From Verrucomicrobiales bacterium (GTDB taxonomy: Bacteria; Verrucomicrobiota; Verrucomicrobiia; Verrucomicrobiales; DEV007), in contig JARGNG010000002.1 in NCBI GenBank assembly GCA_029213265.1, positions 186,001 through 250,000 on the forward strand: DNA of 64,000 nt, read 5' to 3'. The notes beneath the pieces were generated by a model. The model searched no databases. It was not told where the DNA came from and saw only the letters and a list, made by a program, of their open reading frames with translations. Position numbers and translations under genes: made by a program. Each line of letters opens with the position of its first letter. Within the stretch, counting starts at the first letter, position 1. This document shows, in pieces, positions 1 through 8,400 of the stretch.

Positions 1-230
1 TCGACACAGCGGGGGTGGGCGCAATAGCCGTTCTGAAACGTCATGCCGCGAGCAGCCAGCTCTTCGATATGGGGCGTTTCGTAGAATCCCTTGTCTGCAC
101 CGGGAAGGGACGTGTCCATGACTCCCATGTCATCTACGAGAAAGACGATGATATTGGGCCGGTCATCGGCGAGGGATGCAGCCGATAAGAGCAAGCCGGA
201 AAGGAGCAGGAAAAGGGTCGGTTTCAGCAT
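1..230 (-). CDS. Sulfatase, N-terminal part (cut by window start)
   Basis: The first 76 codons of an exported sulfatase read from base 230 toward the window edge; the remainder lies outside. Residues 1-21 form a signal peptide (MLKPTLFLLLSGLLLSAASLA). After it comes the family opening RPNIIVFLVDDMG (24-36), whose paired Asp residues bind calcium in alkaline-phosphatase-fold sulfatases. A TPHIEELAARGMTF stretch precedes NGYCAHPRCV at the edge. By position, Cys75 should become the catalytic formylglycine. The next visible codon begins GA, so the residue two after that Cys is Asp or Glu, not the usual Pro or Ala. The gene is divergent from the GH71/99-like gene. Family call is firm; substrate unknown. 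Confidence 0.85.
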   Translation of the reverse strand, partial: MLKPTLFLLLSGLLLSAASLADDRPNIIVFLVDDMGVMDTSLPGADKGFYETPHIEELAARGMTFQNGYCAHPRCV

Positions 231-376
231 CGAGAATCATTCCCGCTGTGCCCGTTTTCGTCAACCAGCGGTGTTGTTTCGAGGGAAGTGTGAAAATGGG
301 TCCTCCTGAGAAGGATTGCTCATCGTGGAAGCGGGTAGACAACAGCCCGCTGATGTGCAAAGTGCACCGTCTGCCC

Positions 377-1678
377 ATGCGTTTCCCTTTTTTCCTTTTC
401 GCCCTTGCTGTCAGTTTCCCGACGATTTCCAGCGCCCAGTCTCCCGTCACCCGGGACGAGGCCTACGCGGTCCTCGCTCCGGCTGCGGCAAGGGAAACTT
501 CCCCTGCCAATCCTGAGGGCCTCGAGGGCCGGGTCGTGACCGGATACCAGGGATGGTTCCGGGCTGAGGGAGACGGTACCGGGATGAGCTTTCACCACTA
601 CGGAAAGGGGAGGAAATTTGAGCCGGGACATTGCACGATCGATCTCTGGCCGGATCTGAGCGAGTTTGATGAGGAGGAGAAGTTTCCGACCGCGTTTCGT
701 CATGCCGACGGGAGCGTGGCCCATGTCTTCAGTTCGCTACATCCGAAGACCGTAAATCGACATTTTCAATGGATGGCGGAATACGGAATCGACGGTGCCT
801 TCGTGCAACGCTTTGCCACCCATGGCGCGACGGAAAAGCGAAACTGGCAGGGGCTGAAATGGGAAAACGAAAAGCTGCTTCTTTGCCGTGACGCGGCAAT
901 GAAGAACAAACGGAACTGGATCCTGATGTACGATCTCTCCGGAATCTCGGACGATGATTTTGAACGCCTTGCCGAAGATTGGAAGCACCTTCGTGAGGGG
1001 ATGCAACTCGGTATCGATCCGAACGACTCCGCCTATCTGCACGTGAACGGGAAACCGCTCGTTGCGATCTGGGGCGTTGGTTTTGATGACGACCGGAAAT
1101 ACGGATTGGAAAAGGCCGAGTGGTTTATCCGTCTTCTCAAACACAATCCCGAATGGGGTGGGATGAGCATTATGTTAGGAGTTCCCTACTACTGGCGGGA
1201 ACAGATTCGAGACGCAACGGAGGATCAGAAACTGCATTCCGTCTTAAAGCTGGCCGATGTTCTCAGTCCCTGGTCGGTCGGGCGCTATCGGGGAGAAGAG
1301 GATATGGCGGAAAAGATCCGGGCCATTCAGAGCGCGGATCGCAAATGGGCCGACAAGAACGGGATCCAGATGCTGCCGGTTCTCTACCCGGGTTTCAGTT
1401 GGAAGAATCTATACGGTGAAGAGGAAAAGAGCATTTCCCGCGATGGGGGGCGCTTTCTCTGGAAGCAGTTTCAGGCGACGGCCATGGCCGGAAACGGCAC
1501 CGCCTATCTCGCAATGTTCGACGAAATTGACGAGGGGACTGCAATCTTCAAATGCTCCAACGATCCTCCGGTGGGCGAATCTGTTTTCCAGACCTTCGAG
1601 GGACTGCCTTCTGATCACTATCTCTGGCTCGCCGGAGAAGGACGGCGGCTATTGCGCGGGGAATTGCCAACGAGGTAA
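377..1678 (+). CDS. Exported glycoside hydrolase family 71/99-like protein
   Basis: A 434-residue secreted protein resembling GH71/GH99-like TIM-barrel enzymes (endo-mannanase/xylosidase-like), which cleave glycans in the periplasm or outside the cell. The start at 377 gives a signal peptide ending near residue 20 (FPTISSA). A longer frame opens upstream, but it lacks an export signal and runs antisense through the sulfatase start. Typical motifs are GYQGWF at 56-61, SFHHYG at 71-76, YGIDGAFVQRF near 138-148 and FDEIDEGT at 382-389; the last is an acidic cluster in the position expected for active-site residues. It is followed on the same strand by the propeller gene at 1747. Substrate is not deducible. 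Confidence 0.8.
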   Translation: MRFPFFLFALAVSFPTISSAQSPVTRDEAYAVLAPAAARETSPANPEGLEGRVVTGYQGWFRAEGDGTGMSFHHYGKGRKFEPGHCTIDLWPDLSEFDEEEKFPTAFRHADGSVAHVFSSLHPKTVNRHFQWMAEYGIDGAFVQRFATHGATEKRNWQGLKWENEKLLLCRDAAMKNKRNWILMYDLSGISDDDFERLAEDWKHLREGMQLGIDPNDSAYLHVNGKPLVAIWGVGFDDDRKYGLEKAEWFIRLLKHNPEWGGMSIMLGVPYYWREQIRDATEDQKLHSVLKLADVLSPWSVGRYRGEEDMAEKIRAIQSADRKWADKNGIQMLPVLYPGFSWKNLYGEEEKSISRDGGRFLWKQFQATAMAGNGTAYLAMFDEIDEGTAIFKCSNDPPVGESVFQTFEGLPSDHYLWLAGEGRRLLRGELPTR

Positions 1679-1746
1679 CGCGAAACCTCAGTTTCCGCGG
1701 CGGGAAGAAGGGGTGAAAAACTCTTCTCGGATCTGAAATTCTCTTT

Positions 1747-2703
1747 ATGTTACGGACTATGTTGAATCGAATTTTTCTGGCCTTTCTCTTCTCTGTTTTC
1801 ACCGGGGCTTTCTCCCTACAGGCGGAGGATCGGCTCGTTCTTGTCGGAGCCTCTTACGGGAAGAATGTTCTCGCGATCTGTGAAGCCAATGGCGACGTGC
1901 TCTGGAAGTTGGATACGGAAGGACCGAAAAAAGGTCACGCGGGGCATCACGATGTTCACCTTCTCTCTGACGGAAATATCCTCTTTCACGATTCCTGGAC
2001 GAAGACACAGGAGGTCACCCTCGGGAAAGAGGTGGTCTGGTCCTACGACAGCGCGACTGCCAACGGAAACGTGGGTAAGAAAGTGGATGTGCACGCTTTT
2101 GCCCGGCTCGACAACGGAGAGACCGTTTTGGTGGAAAGCGGCGTCGGACGGATCATTCACGTGGACCCGAAAGGAAAGTTGGTTAAGTCCGTTCCCCTGG
2201 GGGAGGGCGGGCGCAAGAAGACCCGTCTCATGCGAATCCTCGGCAACGGAAACTATCTCGCCTGTGCGGAGAATCCGGGAGTCGTGACGGAGTATGATGG
2301 GGACGGAAACATTGTCTGGGAGTATGAAATCGGAACGCGCGTCTATGGGGCGATTCGATTGAAGAACGGAAATACCCTGATTGCTTCCGGCGGCGGGAAC
2401 AGTGTCATCGAGGTTTCTCCGGAAAAAGAGATCGTGTGGAAAATTGAGAAAACAGTTCCCGGAACAGACATCACGCTGGGATGGATGACGACGGTGCAGG
2501 AACTTGCGAACGGAAACCTCGTCATTGGAAACTGCCACGCGGGAGAGGATAATCCGCAGATTTTTGAGATCACGAAAGAGAAGAAAGTGGTCTGGCAGTT
2601 TGACGAATGGGACCTCGTCGGGAACGGCCTGGCCTGCTGGCAGGTTCTTGACGCCGGGCAATCGGCGATGGTTCGGGAAAAGCTTGCCGCGCTGAAGCCG
2701 TGA
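1747..2703 (+). CDS. Exported PQQ-like beta-propeller protein
   Basis: A 318-residue protein with an N-terminal signal peptide. A second ATG at 1759 is equally possible and gives a cleaner signal peptide. The body consists of regularly spaced repeats ending in Val/Leu-Trp or similar (GDVLWKLD, KEVVWSYD, GNIVWEYE, KEIVWKIE, KKVVWQFD). This is the pattern of PQQ-like or arylsulfotransferase-like propellers that do not necessarily bind PQQ. No catalytic motif stands out, so a ligand-binding or scaffold role is as likely as an enzyme. Its stop codon overlaps the GTG start of the next gene in a GTGA arrangement, suggesting translational coupling with the methyltransferase. Confidence 0.75.
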   Translation: MLRTMLNRIFLAFLFSVFTGAFSLQAEDRLVLVGASYGKNVLAICEANGDVLWKLDTEGPKKGHAGHHDVHLLSDGNILFHDSWTKTQEVTLGKEVVWSYDSATANGNVGKKVDVHAFARLDNGETVLVESGVGRIIHVDPKGKLVKSVPLGEGGRKKTRLMRILGNGNYLACAENPGVVTEYDGDGNIVWEYEIGTRVYGAIRLKNGNTLIASGGGNSVIEVSPEKEIVWKIEKTVPGTDITLGWMTTVQELANGNLVIGNCHAGEDNPQIFEITKEKKVVWQFDEWDLVGNGLACWQVLDAGQSAMVREKLAALKP

Positions 2704-3356
2704 GTGGGAAATTGGATATGTCGCTTCAGGAAATTCCGTTGGAACTCGGAACATTCGAGCTTACCGAAAAAGCCGATTCCCTGATCTGGGAAGCCAACCG
2801 CCGGGCTGAGGAATTCTATTCAGCGGGTCTGGGGCTGCGGTATCCGAAGTACATACCCAGCGATCCCCGGCTCGTCTGGGAATCGATTTCCTACCTGAAG
2901 GCTTCCGGCTATATCCAGGGCGATGTGTTTTGTGAATGGGGTTGTGGATTCGGGATTGCCGCCGGTTTGGCGAGCCTTCTCGGAATGACTGCCTACGGAA
3001 TCGAGATCGAGGAGGATCTGGTGGGCCGGGCCACCAAGCTGATGAAGGATCTCCAATTGTCGGTCGAGATCCTGCAGATGAGCTACCTCCCCGACGGATT
3101 CGAGGAGTCAGAAGGGCATGGCGGGAAAGATCTTATTCTGCCATACGAGATGTCTTCGCGAGGGGAACGCGTCATGATACCGGAATACGACGGCCTCGAT
3201 CCGCAAGAGGTGAATTTGTTCTACGTCTACCCCTGGCCGGACCAGGAGCAGATGATGATGGATCTCTTTTCCGCCGTCGCGTCTGAGGATGCGATTCTTC
3301 TCATGTATCTCGGGGATGGAGAGATGGCTGCGTTTGAGAAGGCGGAGGGGGAGTAA
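2700..3356 (+). CDS. SAM-dependent methyltransferase, class I
   Basis: A 218-residue cytoplasmic protein without an export signal. The glycine-rich EWGCGFGIAAG near residues 79-89 is motif I of Rossmann-type methyltransferases, and GIEIEEDLV about 17 residues later fits the acidic ribose-binding motif II. The start is the GTG at 2700, which overlaps the preceding stop; an in-frame ATG at 2718 is the alternative. The C-terminal half (NLFYVYPWPDQEQMMMDLF, LLMYLGDGEM) matches the later Rossmann strands. The gene ends one base before the convergent SHD1/propeller gene. Methyl acceptor unknown. Confidence 0.75.
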   Translation: MSGKLDMSLQEIPLELGTFELTEKADSLIWEANRRAEEFYSAGLGLRYPKYIPSDPRLVWESISYLKASGYIQGDVFCEWGCGFGIAAGLASLLGMTAYGIEIEEDLVGRATKLMKDLQLSVEILQMSYLPDGFEESEGHGGKDLILPYEMSSRGERVMIPEYDGLDPQEVNLFYVYPWPDQEQMMMDLFSAVASEDAILLMYLGDGEMAAFEKAEGE

Positions 3357-4523
3357 TCACTCTTCCGGAAACGAAAGTCCTTCCGCAAAAATCACATTGG
3401 TCACCCCGACGGGACCGGGAATTTCGCAGCTCTCCCAGGTCTTGCCGCCATCGGTCGAGCGCTTCATGTCTTCGGTGAATTTCCAGTAGGTTTCAAACGA
3501 GTAGTAGAGGTCGGGCCGGAGTGTGGCAAGCGTGCCGGGAAAGGTTTCCCCTTTGACCGGTTTCCAGTCCCGGCCGTCTTCGGATTCCCACGCGTCCGGG
3601 CCGCGCGAGTTGACGATATAGCGCGCTCCGTCGTGAACGAGACTGTGGAACTTCACTTTCTCATCGATTTCCGGTGTGACGTCTTCCCAGGTGACTCCAT
3701 CGGTCGAATAATGAAGGGTCCGGTCACCATGGACGACGAATCCGGTTCCATCACTTTCGATAAAGAGACGCGACTGCGGTTGCAACCGGTCTGCAAAGGT
3801 CCAGTTCTCGAAGTCCCTGGTCGAAACGATGATGCAGTTGTCTCCGGCTCCGACGAAGATGCCATTGGCGTGCCGCCAGCGGCGTATGTTGGATTTGATC
3901 ACCTCGCTCAGCCCCAGCTTTTCCTTTTCCGCATTTTGAAAGTCGCGGAGCCTGGCGTCCCCGATCTGCTCCCAATCCTTGCCGTCGCCTGATGCCGCGA
4001 CTCTTCCTCCTTCGCCGAATGCGAGAAAGCGGTCTTCGACAAAAACGACCCCACTGAGAACGCCGATGTTAAAATCGTTTTTCGTCCAGTTCACTCCGTC
4101 ATTGGTCGTGAAGATATTGGATTTGGAAAAGCCACCGACCACGACGCAGGCACCGTTGCCCACCGCGATCGCTTTGAGATCGTTCTGATCGTGAGCCGGT
4201 TTGTCGATGAACGCATGGTTCGTCCAGGTGATCCCGTCGGGGGAGGACATGCGATGCGCGCCGTTTCCGACAGCGATGTAAATGCCCCCGCCACTTCCGG
4301 CGGTGGATGCGTTCTGCTTCGACAGCCACTGGCGATCCTCCTCGCTCAGTGTCTTGATCGGGATCTCGAAGGCCTTTCGATCCGCCACTCGCTGGATCGT
4401 GACGATACCGTCGGTTTGACTGATATATTCCGCCTTGATCGCGACGCCGGTGTTGTTCGTCCAGGTTCGGACTTCGGCCCGGGCGAGGGAAACGAGGAGA
4501 AGTAAGGGGATGAGGAATCTCAT
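3357..4523 (-). CDS. Exported SHD1-domain plus beta-propeller protein
   Basis: A 388-residue exported protein. The start at 4523 gives a signal peptide (MRFLIPLLLLVSLARA); a longer upstream frame has no export signal and reads through the hairpin at 4526-4588. Residues about 18-70 (RTWTNNTGVAIKAEY, IKTLSEEDRQWL) resemble the SLA1-homology (SHD1) domain common in planctomycete and verrucomicrobial exported proteins. The rest carries repeated 'SPDGITWTNH', 'TNDGVNWTKN', 'SGDGKDWEQI', 'STDGVTWEDV' and 'STDGGKTWES' motifs. These are Asp-box-like turns of a sialidase-type propeller, though catalytic sialidase residues are not evident. The start codon lies two bases past a strong hairpin, so translation may be structured or weak. 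Confidence 0.75.
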   Translation of the reverse strand: MRFLIPLLLLVSLARAEVRTWTNNTGVAIKAEYISQTDGIVTIQRVADRKAFEIPIKTLSEEDRQWLSKQNASTAGSGGGIYIAVGNGAHRMSSPDGITWTNHAFIDKPAHDQNDLKAIAVGNGACVVVGGFSKSNIFTTNDGVNWTKNDFNIGVLSGVVFVEDRFLAFGEGGRVAASGDGKDWEQIGDARLRDFQNAEKEKLGLSEVIKSNIRRWRHANGIFVGAGDNCIIVSTRDFENWTFADRLQPQSRLFIESDGTGFVVHGDRTLHYSTDGVTWEDVTPEIDEKVKFHSLVHDGARYIVNSRGPDAWESEDGRDWKPVKGETFPGTLATLRPDLYYSFETYWKFTEDMKRSTDGGKTWESCEIPGPVGVTNVIFAEGLSFPEE

Positions 4524-4525
4524 GA

Positions 4526-4588
4526 AAAACGGGTGCTGGGAAACCCCTCTCCTTATAGCAAAGAGAGATGGTTTCCCACACCCGTTTT
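4526..4588 (-). terminator. Strong hairpin terminator abutting the next start codon
   Basis: Arms 4526-4545 and 4570-4588 pair over about 19 bp with a single bulged base (AAAACGGGTG.. against ..CACCCGTTTT). The inner CTCTC/GAGAG segments can extend the stem. On the minus strand it follows the FMN reductase stop by 17 bases and ends in a run of five T, as in an intrinsic terminator for the pirin-DoxX-reductase operon. The ATG of the SHD1/propeller gene starts two bases later, and a purine-rich AAGGAGAGG lies in the loop. The same hairpin could therefore also act as a 5' leader structure. Confidence 0.75.
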
Positions 4589-4605
4589 CGCGGCGATCTC
4601 GATGT

Positions 4606-5130
4606 CTATTCGGAAAACGCGTCGACGGCCCCCTGCAGGGAGGCGGCCAGTTCACGATCGGTGATGCCTTCTTCGGAGGAAAAATGATCGTAGAACGAGG
4701 GCAGGCTGAAGCTCGCTTTCAGATCGGCTCCCATTCTTGGAAAGGTTGCTTTGCCTGCTTCGAGGACGGTGGCGCCTCCACGACCACCAGGGGAGGTGGC
4801 AAGGAGAAGCATGGGCTTACCGCTCCAGACTTTCACATCGATGCGGGACGTCCAGTCATAGAGATTCTTGAAGGCAGCGGAGTAGGAACCGTTGTGTTCG
4901 GCGAGAGATAGAACGATTCCATCGTGGCTTTCGATCATCTCTTTGAAGGCGTGTGCGGCGGCGGGAATGCCGTTGCTTTCCTCCTCATCGGAGCTGTAAA
5001 TCGGGAGCTCGAACTGGCGCAGGTCCAGGTCGGTGACTTCTGCTCCCGGAATTTTAGCGGCGGCATAGTTGGCGAGTTGACGATTGATGGAGGTGGAACT
5101 GGTGGATCCACCGAAGGCGAGAATTTTCAT
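4606..5130 (-). CDS. NADPH-dependent FMN reductase family protein
   Basis: A 174-residue flavodoxin-fold protein of the NAD(P)H-dependent FMN/quinone reductase family. The N-terminal MKILAFGGSTSSTSINRQLA is the FMN phosphate-binding loop (GGSTxxxSxNRxL). LSLAEHNGSYSAAFKNLYDW near residues 80-98 matches the conserved (P)EYNGSxxAxLKNxxDW flavin-contact motif, and LLLATSPGGRGG near 108-119 matches the third flavin segment. Expected activity is two-electron reduction of quinones, azo compounds or flavins in the cytoplasm. It is the last gene of a cassette with the DoxX-like and pirin genes, divergent from a LysR regulator, a context typical of electrophile or quinone stress responses. Confidence 0.88.
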   Translation of the reverse strand: MKILAFGGSTSSTSINRQLANYAAAKIPGAEVTDLDLRQFELPIYSSDEEESNGIPAAAHAFKEMIESHDGIVLSLAEHNGSYSAAFKNLYDWTSRIDVKVWSGKPMLLLATSPGGRGGATVLEAGKATFPRMGADLKASFSLPSFYDHFSSEEGITDRELAASLQGAVDAFSE

Positions 5131-5166
5131 AGCGGTATGGAAAAGGAAATAGAGCTTCGAGACGAT

Positions 5167-5550
5167 TTAGTTGAGGAGTTTTACAAATTTGTCTTTGGCC
5201 GTCCAGAGGAGGAAGGCGCTCAACAGGGTGATGAGGATCACGGGAGGCTGCGTCCATCCGCCGGGGGCGATGAAGATGTTGAAAAAGAGAATGTTCACCA
5301 CAATCGGTCCGAGCACGAGCAATCCGAAGTTTCGGGTCCGTGGGATCGCGACGAGAATTCCTCCGACGATTTCCAGAATTTTGATCACGGTCAGCATTCC
5401 GGTGGCATACATGGCCCCCATGAAGGAGGCCGCATGGGAATCAGCGGGTGGTGACGGCACGGGAAGAAACTTCAGGAAAAAGTTCAGTCCGAAGACGACG
5501 AAGACGAGTCCGAGAAGACCGGCAGCAAGGAGAGTGATTTTGTTTTTCAT
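5167..5550 (-). CDS. DoxX-like small membrane protein
   Basis: A 127-residue integral membrane protein with four hydrophobic segments, at about 4-26, 42-64, 73-92 and 100-118. The layout, length and GILVAIPRTRNFGLLVLGPIVVNI region fit the DoxX/DoxD-like family, whose members often accompany quinone- or thiol-stress genes. It lies between the pirin gene (44-base gap) and the FMN reductase gene (36-base gap) on the same strand, so the three are probably cotranscribed. The biochemical role of this family is mostly undefined; assignment rests on length, topology and context. Confidence 0.8.
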   Translation of the reverse strand: MKNKITLLAAGLLGLVFVVFGLNFFLKFLPVPSPPADSHAASFMGAMYATGMLTVIKILEIVGGILVAIPRTRNFGLLVLGPIVVNILFFNIFIAPGGWTQPPVILITLLSAFLLWTAKDKFVKLLN

Positions 5551-5594
5551 AGGGTGTTAGTGATTTGAGTTTGGGTAGGTGGTGAGGAGGCGAA

Positions 5595-6320
5595 TCAGGA
5601 GAGTCGGAAGAAAAGAAACTCGGTGTCTTTTGTCGCCGAGAGAGAGAATCCTTCCGGCGCGTATTCAACGGCGAGTCCGTCCGCGGTTTCGAGCGTTTCG
5701 CCGAGGGCGGAAAGTTCTCCGGAAATCACCTGAATCCAGGCATGGGGAAGCGCCCCGGAAGCAGGGACATCGATTGCTTTACCGGCTTCCAGCTTCCCAA
5801 AGGAGATCTCTGCGGACTGACGAATGACCGTCGAACCGTCGCGTCCATCTCCTGAATAAAGAAGGGTCAGCTCGTTCTCCGTTGCCAGATCGGCGAGTGG
5901 CTTTTCCGCATAGCGGGGTTCCCCTCCGGCTTCGTTGGGATGCAGCCAGACCTGGTAGAGGTGAGTTTTCTCCGTTTTGGAAGGATTGAATTCGCTGTGC
6001 GTCACACCGCTCGCGGCACTCATGTATTGAAGATTGCCGGGCTGAATGACCGCGCCGTTGCCCATGCTGTCCTTGTGCTCCAACTGGCCTTCGATCACAT
6101 AGGTGAAAATTTCCATGTCAGAGTGCGGGTGGGTTCCGAATCCGCCGCCGGGCTGGATCGTGTCATTGTTCATGACCCGTAGGGAACGAAATCCCATGTG
6201 TGCGGGATCGAAGTAGTCTGCGAAGGAAAAGGTGAAGCGGGCCTGGAGCCAGCCGTGGTCGGCCTGACCTCTTTCGGCCGCGGGACGCTTCGTGATTCTG
6301 GTATCGAGTTTTGTTTCCAT
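5595..6320 (-). CDS. Pirin family protein (bicupin)
   Basis: A 241-residue cytoplasmic bicupin of the pirin family. The N-terminal domain holds FGTHPHSDMEIFTYVIEGQLEHKDSMG, then IQPGNLQYMSAASGVTHSE. The two His of THPHSD, the His of LEHKD or VTHSE and the final Glu fit the pirin iron site. Some relatives are quercetinases and others redox-sensitive co-regulators. The C-terminal cupin has lost the metal ligands, as is usual. The start at 6320 was chosen because the homologous sequence begins there (METKLDTRIT); 47 codons upstream run back into the promoter region. First gene of a pirin-DoxX-reductase operon, divergent from lysR. Confidence 0.88.
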   Translation of the reverse strand: METKLDTRITKRPAAERGQADHGWLQARFTFSFADYFDPAHMGFRSLRVMNNDTIQPGGGFGTHPHSDMEIFTYVIEGQLEHKDSMGNGAVIQPGNLQYMSAASGVTHSEFNPSKTEKTHLYQVWLHPNEAGGEPRYAEKPLADLATENELTLLYSGDGRDGSTVIRQSAEISFGKLEAGKAIDVPASGALPHAWIQVISGELSALGETLETADGLAVEYAPEGFSLSATKDTEFLFFRLS

Positions 6321-6386
6321 GGGGAGAAGATGTCTGTTCCGCGAGGTTACGGCTAATGCCTTGTTTTTGGGCAGGTATGCGTTTTT

Positions 6387-6401
6387 GTTATAGCTAAGAA
6401 C
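6387..6401. promoter_or_regulatory. Possible LysR-type T-N11-A operator
   Basis: The 88-base gap between the divergent pirin and LysR genes contains GTTATAGCTAAGAAC. This imperfect dyad has a T-N11-A frame and a central TAGCTA palindrome, ending seven bases before the lysR ATG. LysR regulators usually bind such a site in the shared divergent promoter and repress their own gene. Only one copy is visible, and the motif is short enough to occur by chance. Confidence 0.3.
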
Positions 6402-6408
6402 ACTTTCG

Positions 6409-7311
6409 ATGGAACTTCGACATTTGCGATACTTTGTGATGGCGGCTGAGGAAACGAACATCAGTCGGGCTGCGGCGCGTCTGAATGTTTCGCAACCGGC
6501 CGTCTCCCGTCAGATCAAAGATCTGGAAGCTGAACTGGGCGTGAAACTGTTTGAGCGGGAACACAACGGCTTGCGAATCACGGAAGCGGGCGGGACGGCC
6601 CTTGCTCATGCCCGGGAACTGCTTCGCCAATCCAGCACCATGATCGAAGCGATGCAGGCGTTTGCAAAACGCGGGCAGGTTGTTTCAATCAAGGTCGGCT
6701 TTCTCCCCACGGCGCTTCCCGGATTTCTGGCCGAGGGGATGAGAAAGTTCAACCGCACCTATCAGAATGTCTGTGTGCAGATTTTCGAGATGACTCCCAG
6801 TGAGCAGGAGGACGCGCTCCGCGATGGACGAATTGATGTGGCGCTGATCGGAGACCCCTGCCCGGAAATTCGACGCGACTTTTTCGTGGAGACGGTGCGG
6901 AAGACCGAAATGGCGATTGTGGTTCCCGATGACCATCGGCTCGCCAAACGAAAGTCCGTCGACCTGGCTGAACTAGGTAATGACACGTTCGTCAGTCTCG
7001 ATGAAAAGCACTTTCCCGGTCGACCACAAATGATGGCGGATATGTTTTCGAAAGCAGGGATCAATCCTGAAGTCACGATCCGTGCAAACGGACTTTCCGA
7101 GCTTCTCGGGGTCGTGGGGGGAGGAGCGGGGGTTGCAATGGCGCCGGCGGATTTGAACCAACTGCCACACGGCGGGGTCGTCTTTCTCAAAATGAAAAAG
7201 CCCCGGCTCACGCTTCTGTTTTCGGCAGCCTGGCGAAAAGGGAGCGGGGAGGAGGCGGTGGAAACCTTTGTAAAGGTCCTCCAGGAAAGCCACATGGGCC
7301 GCGACGAATGA
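6409..7311 (+). CDS. LysR family transcriptional regulator
   Basis: A 300-residue LysR-type regulator of normal length. Residues 1-60 form the winged helix-turn-helix (MELRHLRYFVMAAEE, SRAAARLNVSQPAVSRQIKDLE, LFEREHNGLRITEAG). Residues about 90-295 form the inducer-binding domain (VKVGFLPTA-like opening, EDALRDGRIDVALIG, GAGVAMAP). It is transcribed divergently from the pirin/DoxX/FMN reductase operon across 88 bases, the usual arrangement for a LysR regulator and its target. By inference it senses an electrophile, quinone or aromatic inducer. It does not obviously control pdxA, which follows 56 bases downstream on the same strand. Confidence 0.92.
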   Translation: MELRHLRYFVMAAEETNISRAAARLNVSQPAVSRQIKDLEAELGVKLFEREHNGLRITEAGGTALAHARELLRQSSTMIEAMQAFAKRGQVVSIKVGFLPTALPGFLAEGMRKFNRTYQNVCVQIFEMTPSEQEDALRDGRIDVALIGDPCPEIRRDFFVETVRKTEMAIVVPDDHRLAKRKSVDLAELGNDTFVSLDEKHFPGRPQMMADMFSKAGINPEVTIRANGLSELLGVVGGGAGVAMAPADLNQLPHGGVVFLKMKKPRLTLLFSAAWRKGSGEEAVETFVKVLQESHMGRDE

Positions 7312-7367
7312 GTTGAATTCGTAGTGGAATTTGTATCCGGACCGGAGTTCGTTTCCTTGGAATCAAA

Positions 7368-8375
7368 ATGAGCCAGCTACCTACCATTGCGGTCACGATG
7401 GGCGATCCCGCCGGGATCGGCCCGGAAGTGTGTCTCGATCTTCTTGCGAACGAGGAAGTCGCTCGCTTCTGCACGCCGATTGTGTTCGGGAATCGCGAAG
7501 TTTTGGAGGCGTGTGCGGATCGCACGGGGAAACAGCCTCCCCCGAAACCGGTTCCGGAGGGCGACCTGCTGACCTGCGAAACGCCGGCGGTTTTCGAGGT
7601 GGGGGATCTTACGATGGGTGACTTTTCCCCGGGAGAGGTGAACGCGGCTACCGGAAAGGCCGGCTACGACTGCATCATCAAGTCGATTGATCTGGCAATG
7701 GACGGAGTGGTGGATGGGGTGGCGACGGCTCCAATTCACAAGGAGGCTTTGCGTGCGGCGGGAATCCTGCACCCGGGGCATACCGAGATTTTTGCGGAGC
7801 GAACCGGTGCGGAGAAATCCTGCATGATGATGACCTCGGACCTGATCACCTGCAGCCTTGTCACGGTTCATGTCGGGTATCAGGAGGTTCCTGAACTTCT
7901 GACAGAAGAACGCATTTTGGAAGTGATGGATCTGACGCGGGAGGCGATGTGCCGCATTCGTGGCAGGGAGCCGAAGCTGGTGGTCTGTGGATTAAATCCT
8001 CATGCGGGCGAAGGCGGTCTTTTCGGAAACCGGGAAGAAGAGCGGCTCATTCAGCCGGCGATTGAAAGTGCGCGCGCAGCCGGGGCACAGGTCGAAGGAC
8101 CTCTCCCACCTGATACGGCCTTTCTCGATTGGCGACGCGCGGAAACGGATGCCTATATCTGCATGTATCATGATCAGGGCCTGATCCCCTTGAAGGCGTT
8201 GGCCTTCGATACTGCGATCAATGTAACCCTGGGGCTGCCGATTGTGAGGACTTCAGTCGACCACGGAACCGCGCTCGATATTGCGTGGCAGGGAAAAGCA
8301 AAGTCGTCCAGTCTCGTCGAGGCGGTTCGTCTCGCTGCGAAACTCAGCGCAGACCGCAAGAGTCAACAGGGTTAG
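7368..8375 (+). CDS. pdxA: 4-hydroxythreonine-4-phosphate dehydrogenase (PdxA family)
   Basis: A 335-residue PdxA family dehydrogenase, close to the usual length of about 330. PdxA oxidises 4-phosphohydroxy-L-threonine with NAD(P) in DXP-dependent pyridoxal phosphate synthesis. Hallmarks are [11 protein letters not shown] at 10-20, GHTE with His138, GLNPHAGE with His212 and MYHDQGL with His268; these three His bind the divalent metal. The TAPIHKEAL segment is also conserved. The PdxA2 branch acts on four-carbon sugar acid phosphates such as phospho-erythronate, and sequence alone does not exclude it here. No other pyridoxine gene is adjacent. The stop codon lies inside the stem of a convergent terminator. 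Confidence 0.93.
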   Translation: MSQLPTIAVTMGDPAGIGPEVCLDLLANEEVARFCTPIVFGNREVLEACADRTGKQPPPKPVPEGDLLTCETPAVFEVGDLTMGDFSPGEVNAATGKAGYDCIIKSIDLAMDGVVDGVATAPIHKEALRAAGILHPGHTEIFAERTGAEKSCMMMTSDLITCSLVTVHVGYQEVPELLTEERILEVMDLTREAMCRIRGREPKLVVCGLNPHAGEGGLFGNREEERLIQPAIESARAAGAQVEGPLPPDTAFLDWRRAETDAYICMYHDQGLIPLKALAFDTAINVTLGLPIVRTSVDHGTALDIAWQGKAKSSSLVEAVRLAAKLSADRKSQQG

Positions 8376-8396
8376 GTCAATCACTCAACCCTGTTG
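8364..8396. terminator. Convergent hairpin terminator between pdxA and sulfatase
   Basis: A perfect 10-bp inverted repeat, CAACAGGGTT (8364-8373) and AACCCTGTTG (8387-8396), with a 13-base loop. It sits between the convergent ends of pdxA and the sulfatase gene. The left arm includes the last pdxA codons, and the right arm ends five bases before the sulfatase stop. T-tracts are weak on both sides, so it may work as a bidirectional but modest terminator or as an RNA-stabilising stem. Confidence 0.6.
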
Positions 8397-8400
8397 GGTT

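Noticed and set aside
1816..2754. A 312-codon open frame on the minus strand
   Set aside because: It is antisense to the exported propeller protein, with no signal peptide or motif of its own.
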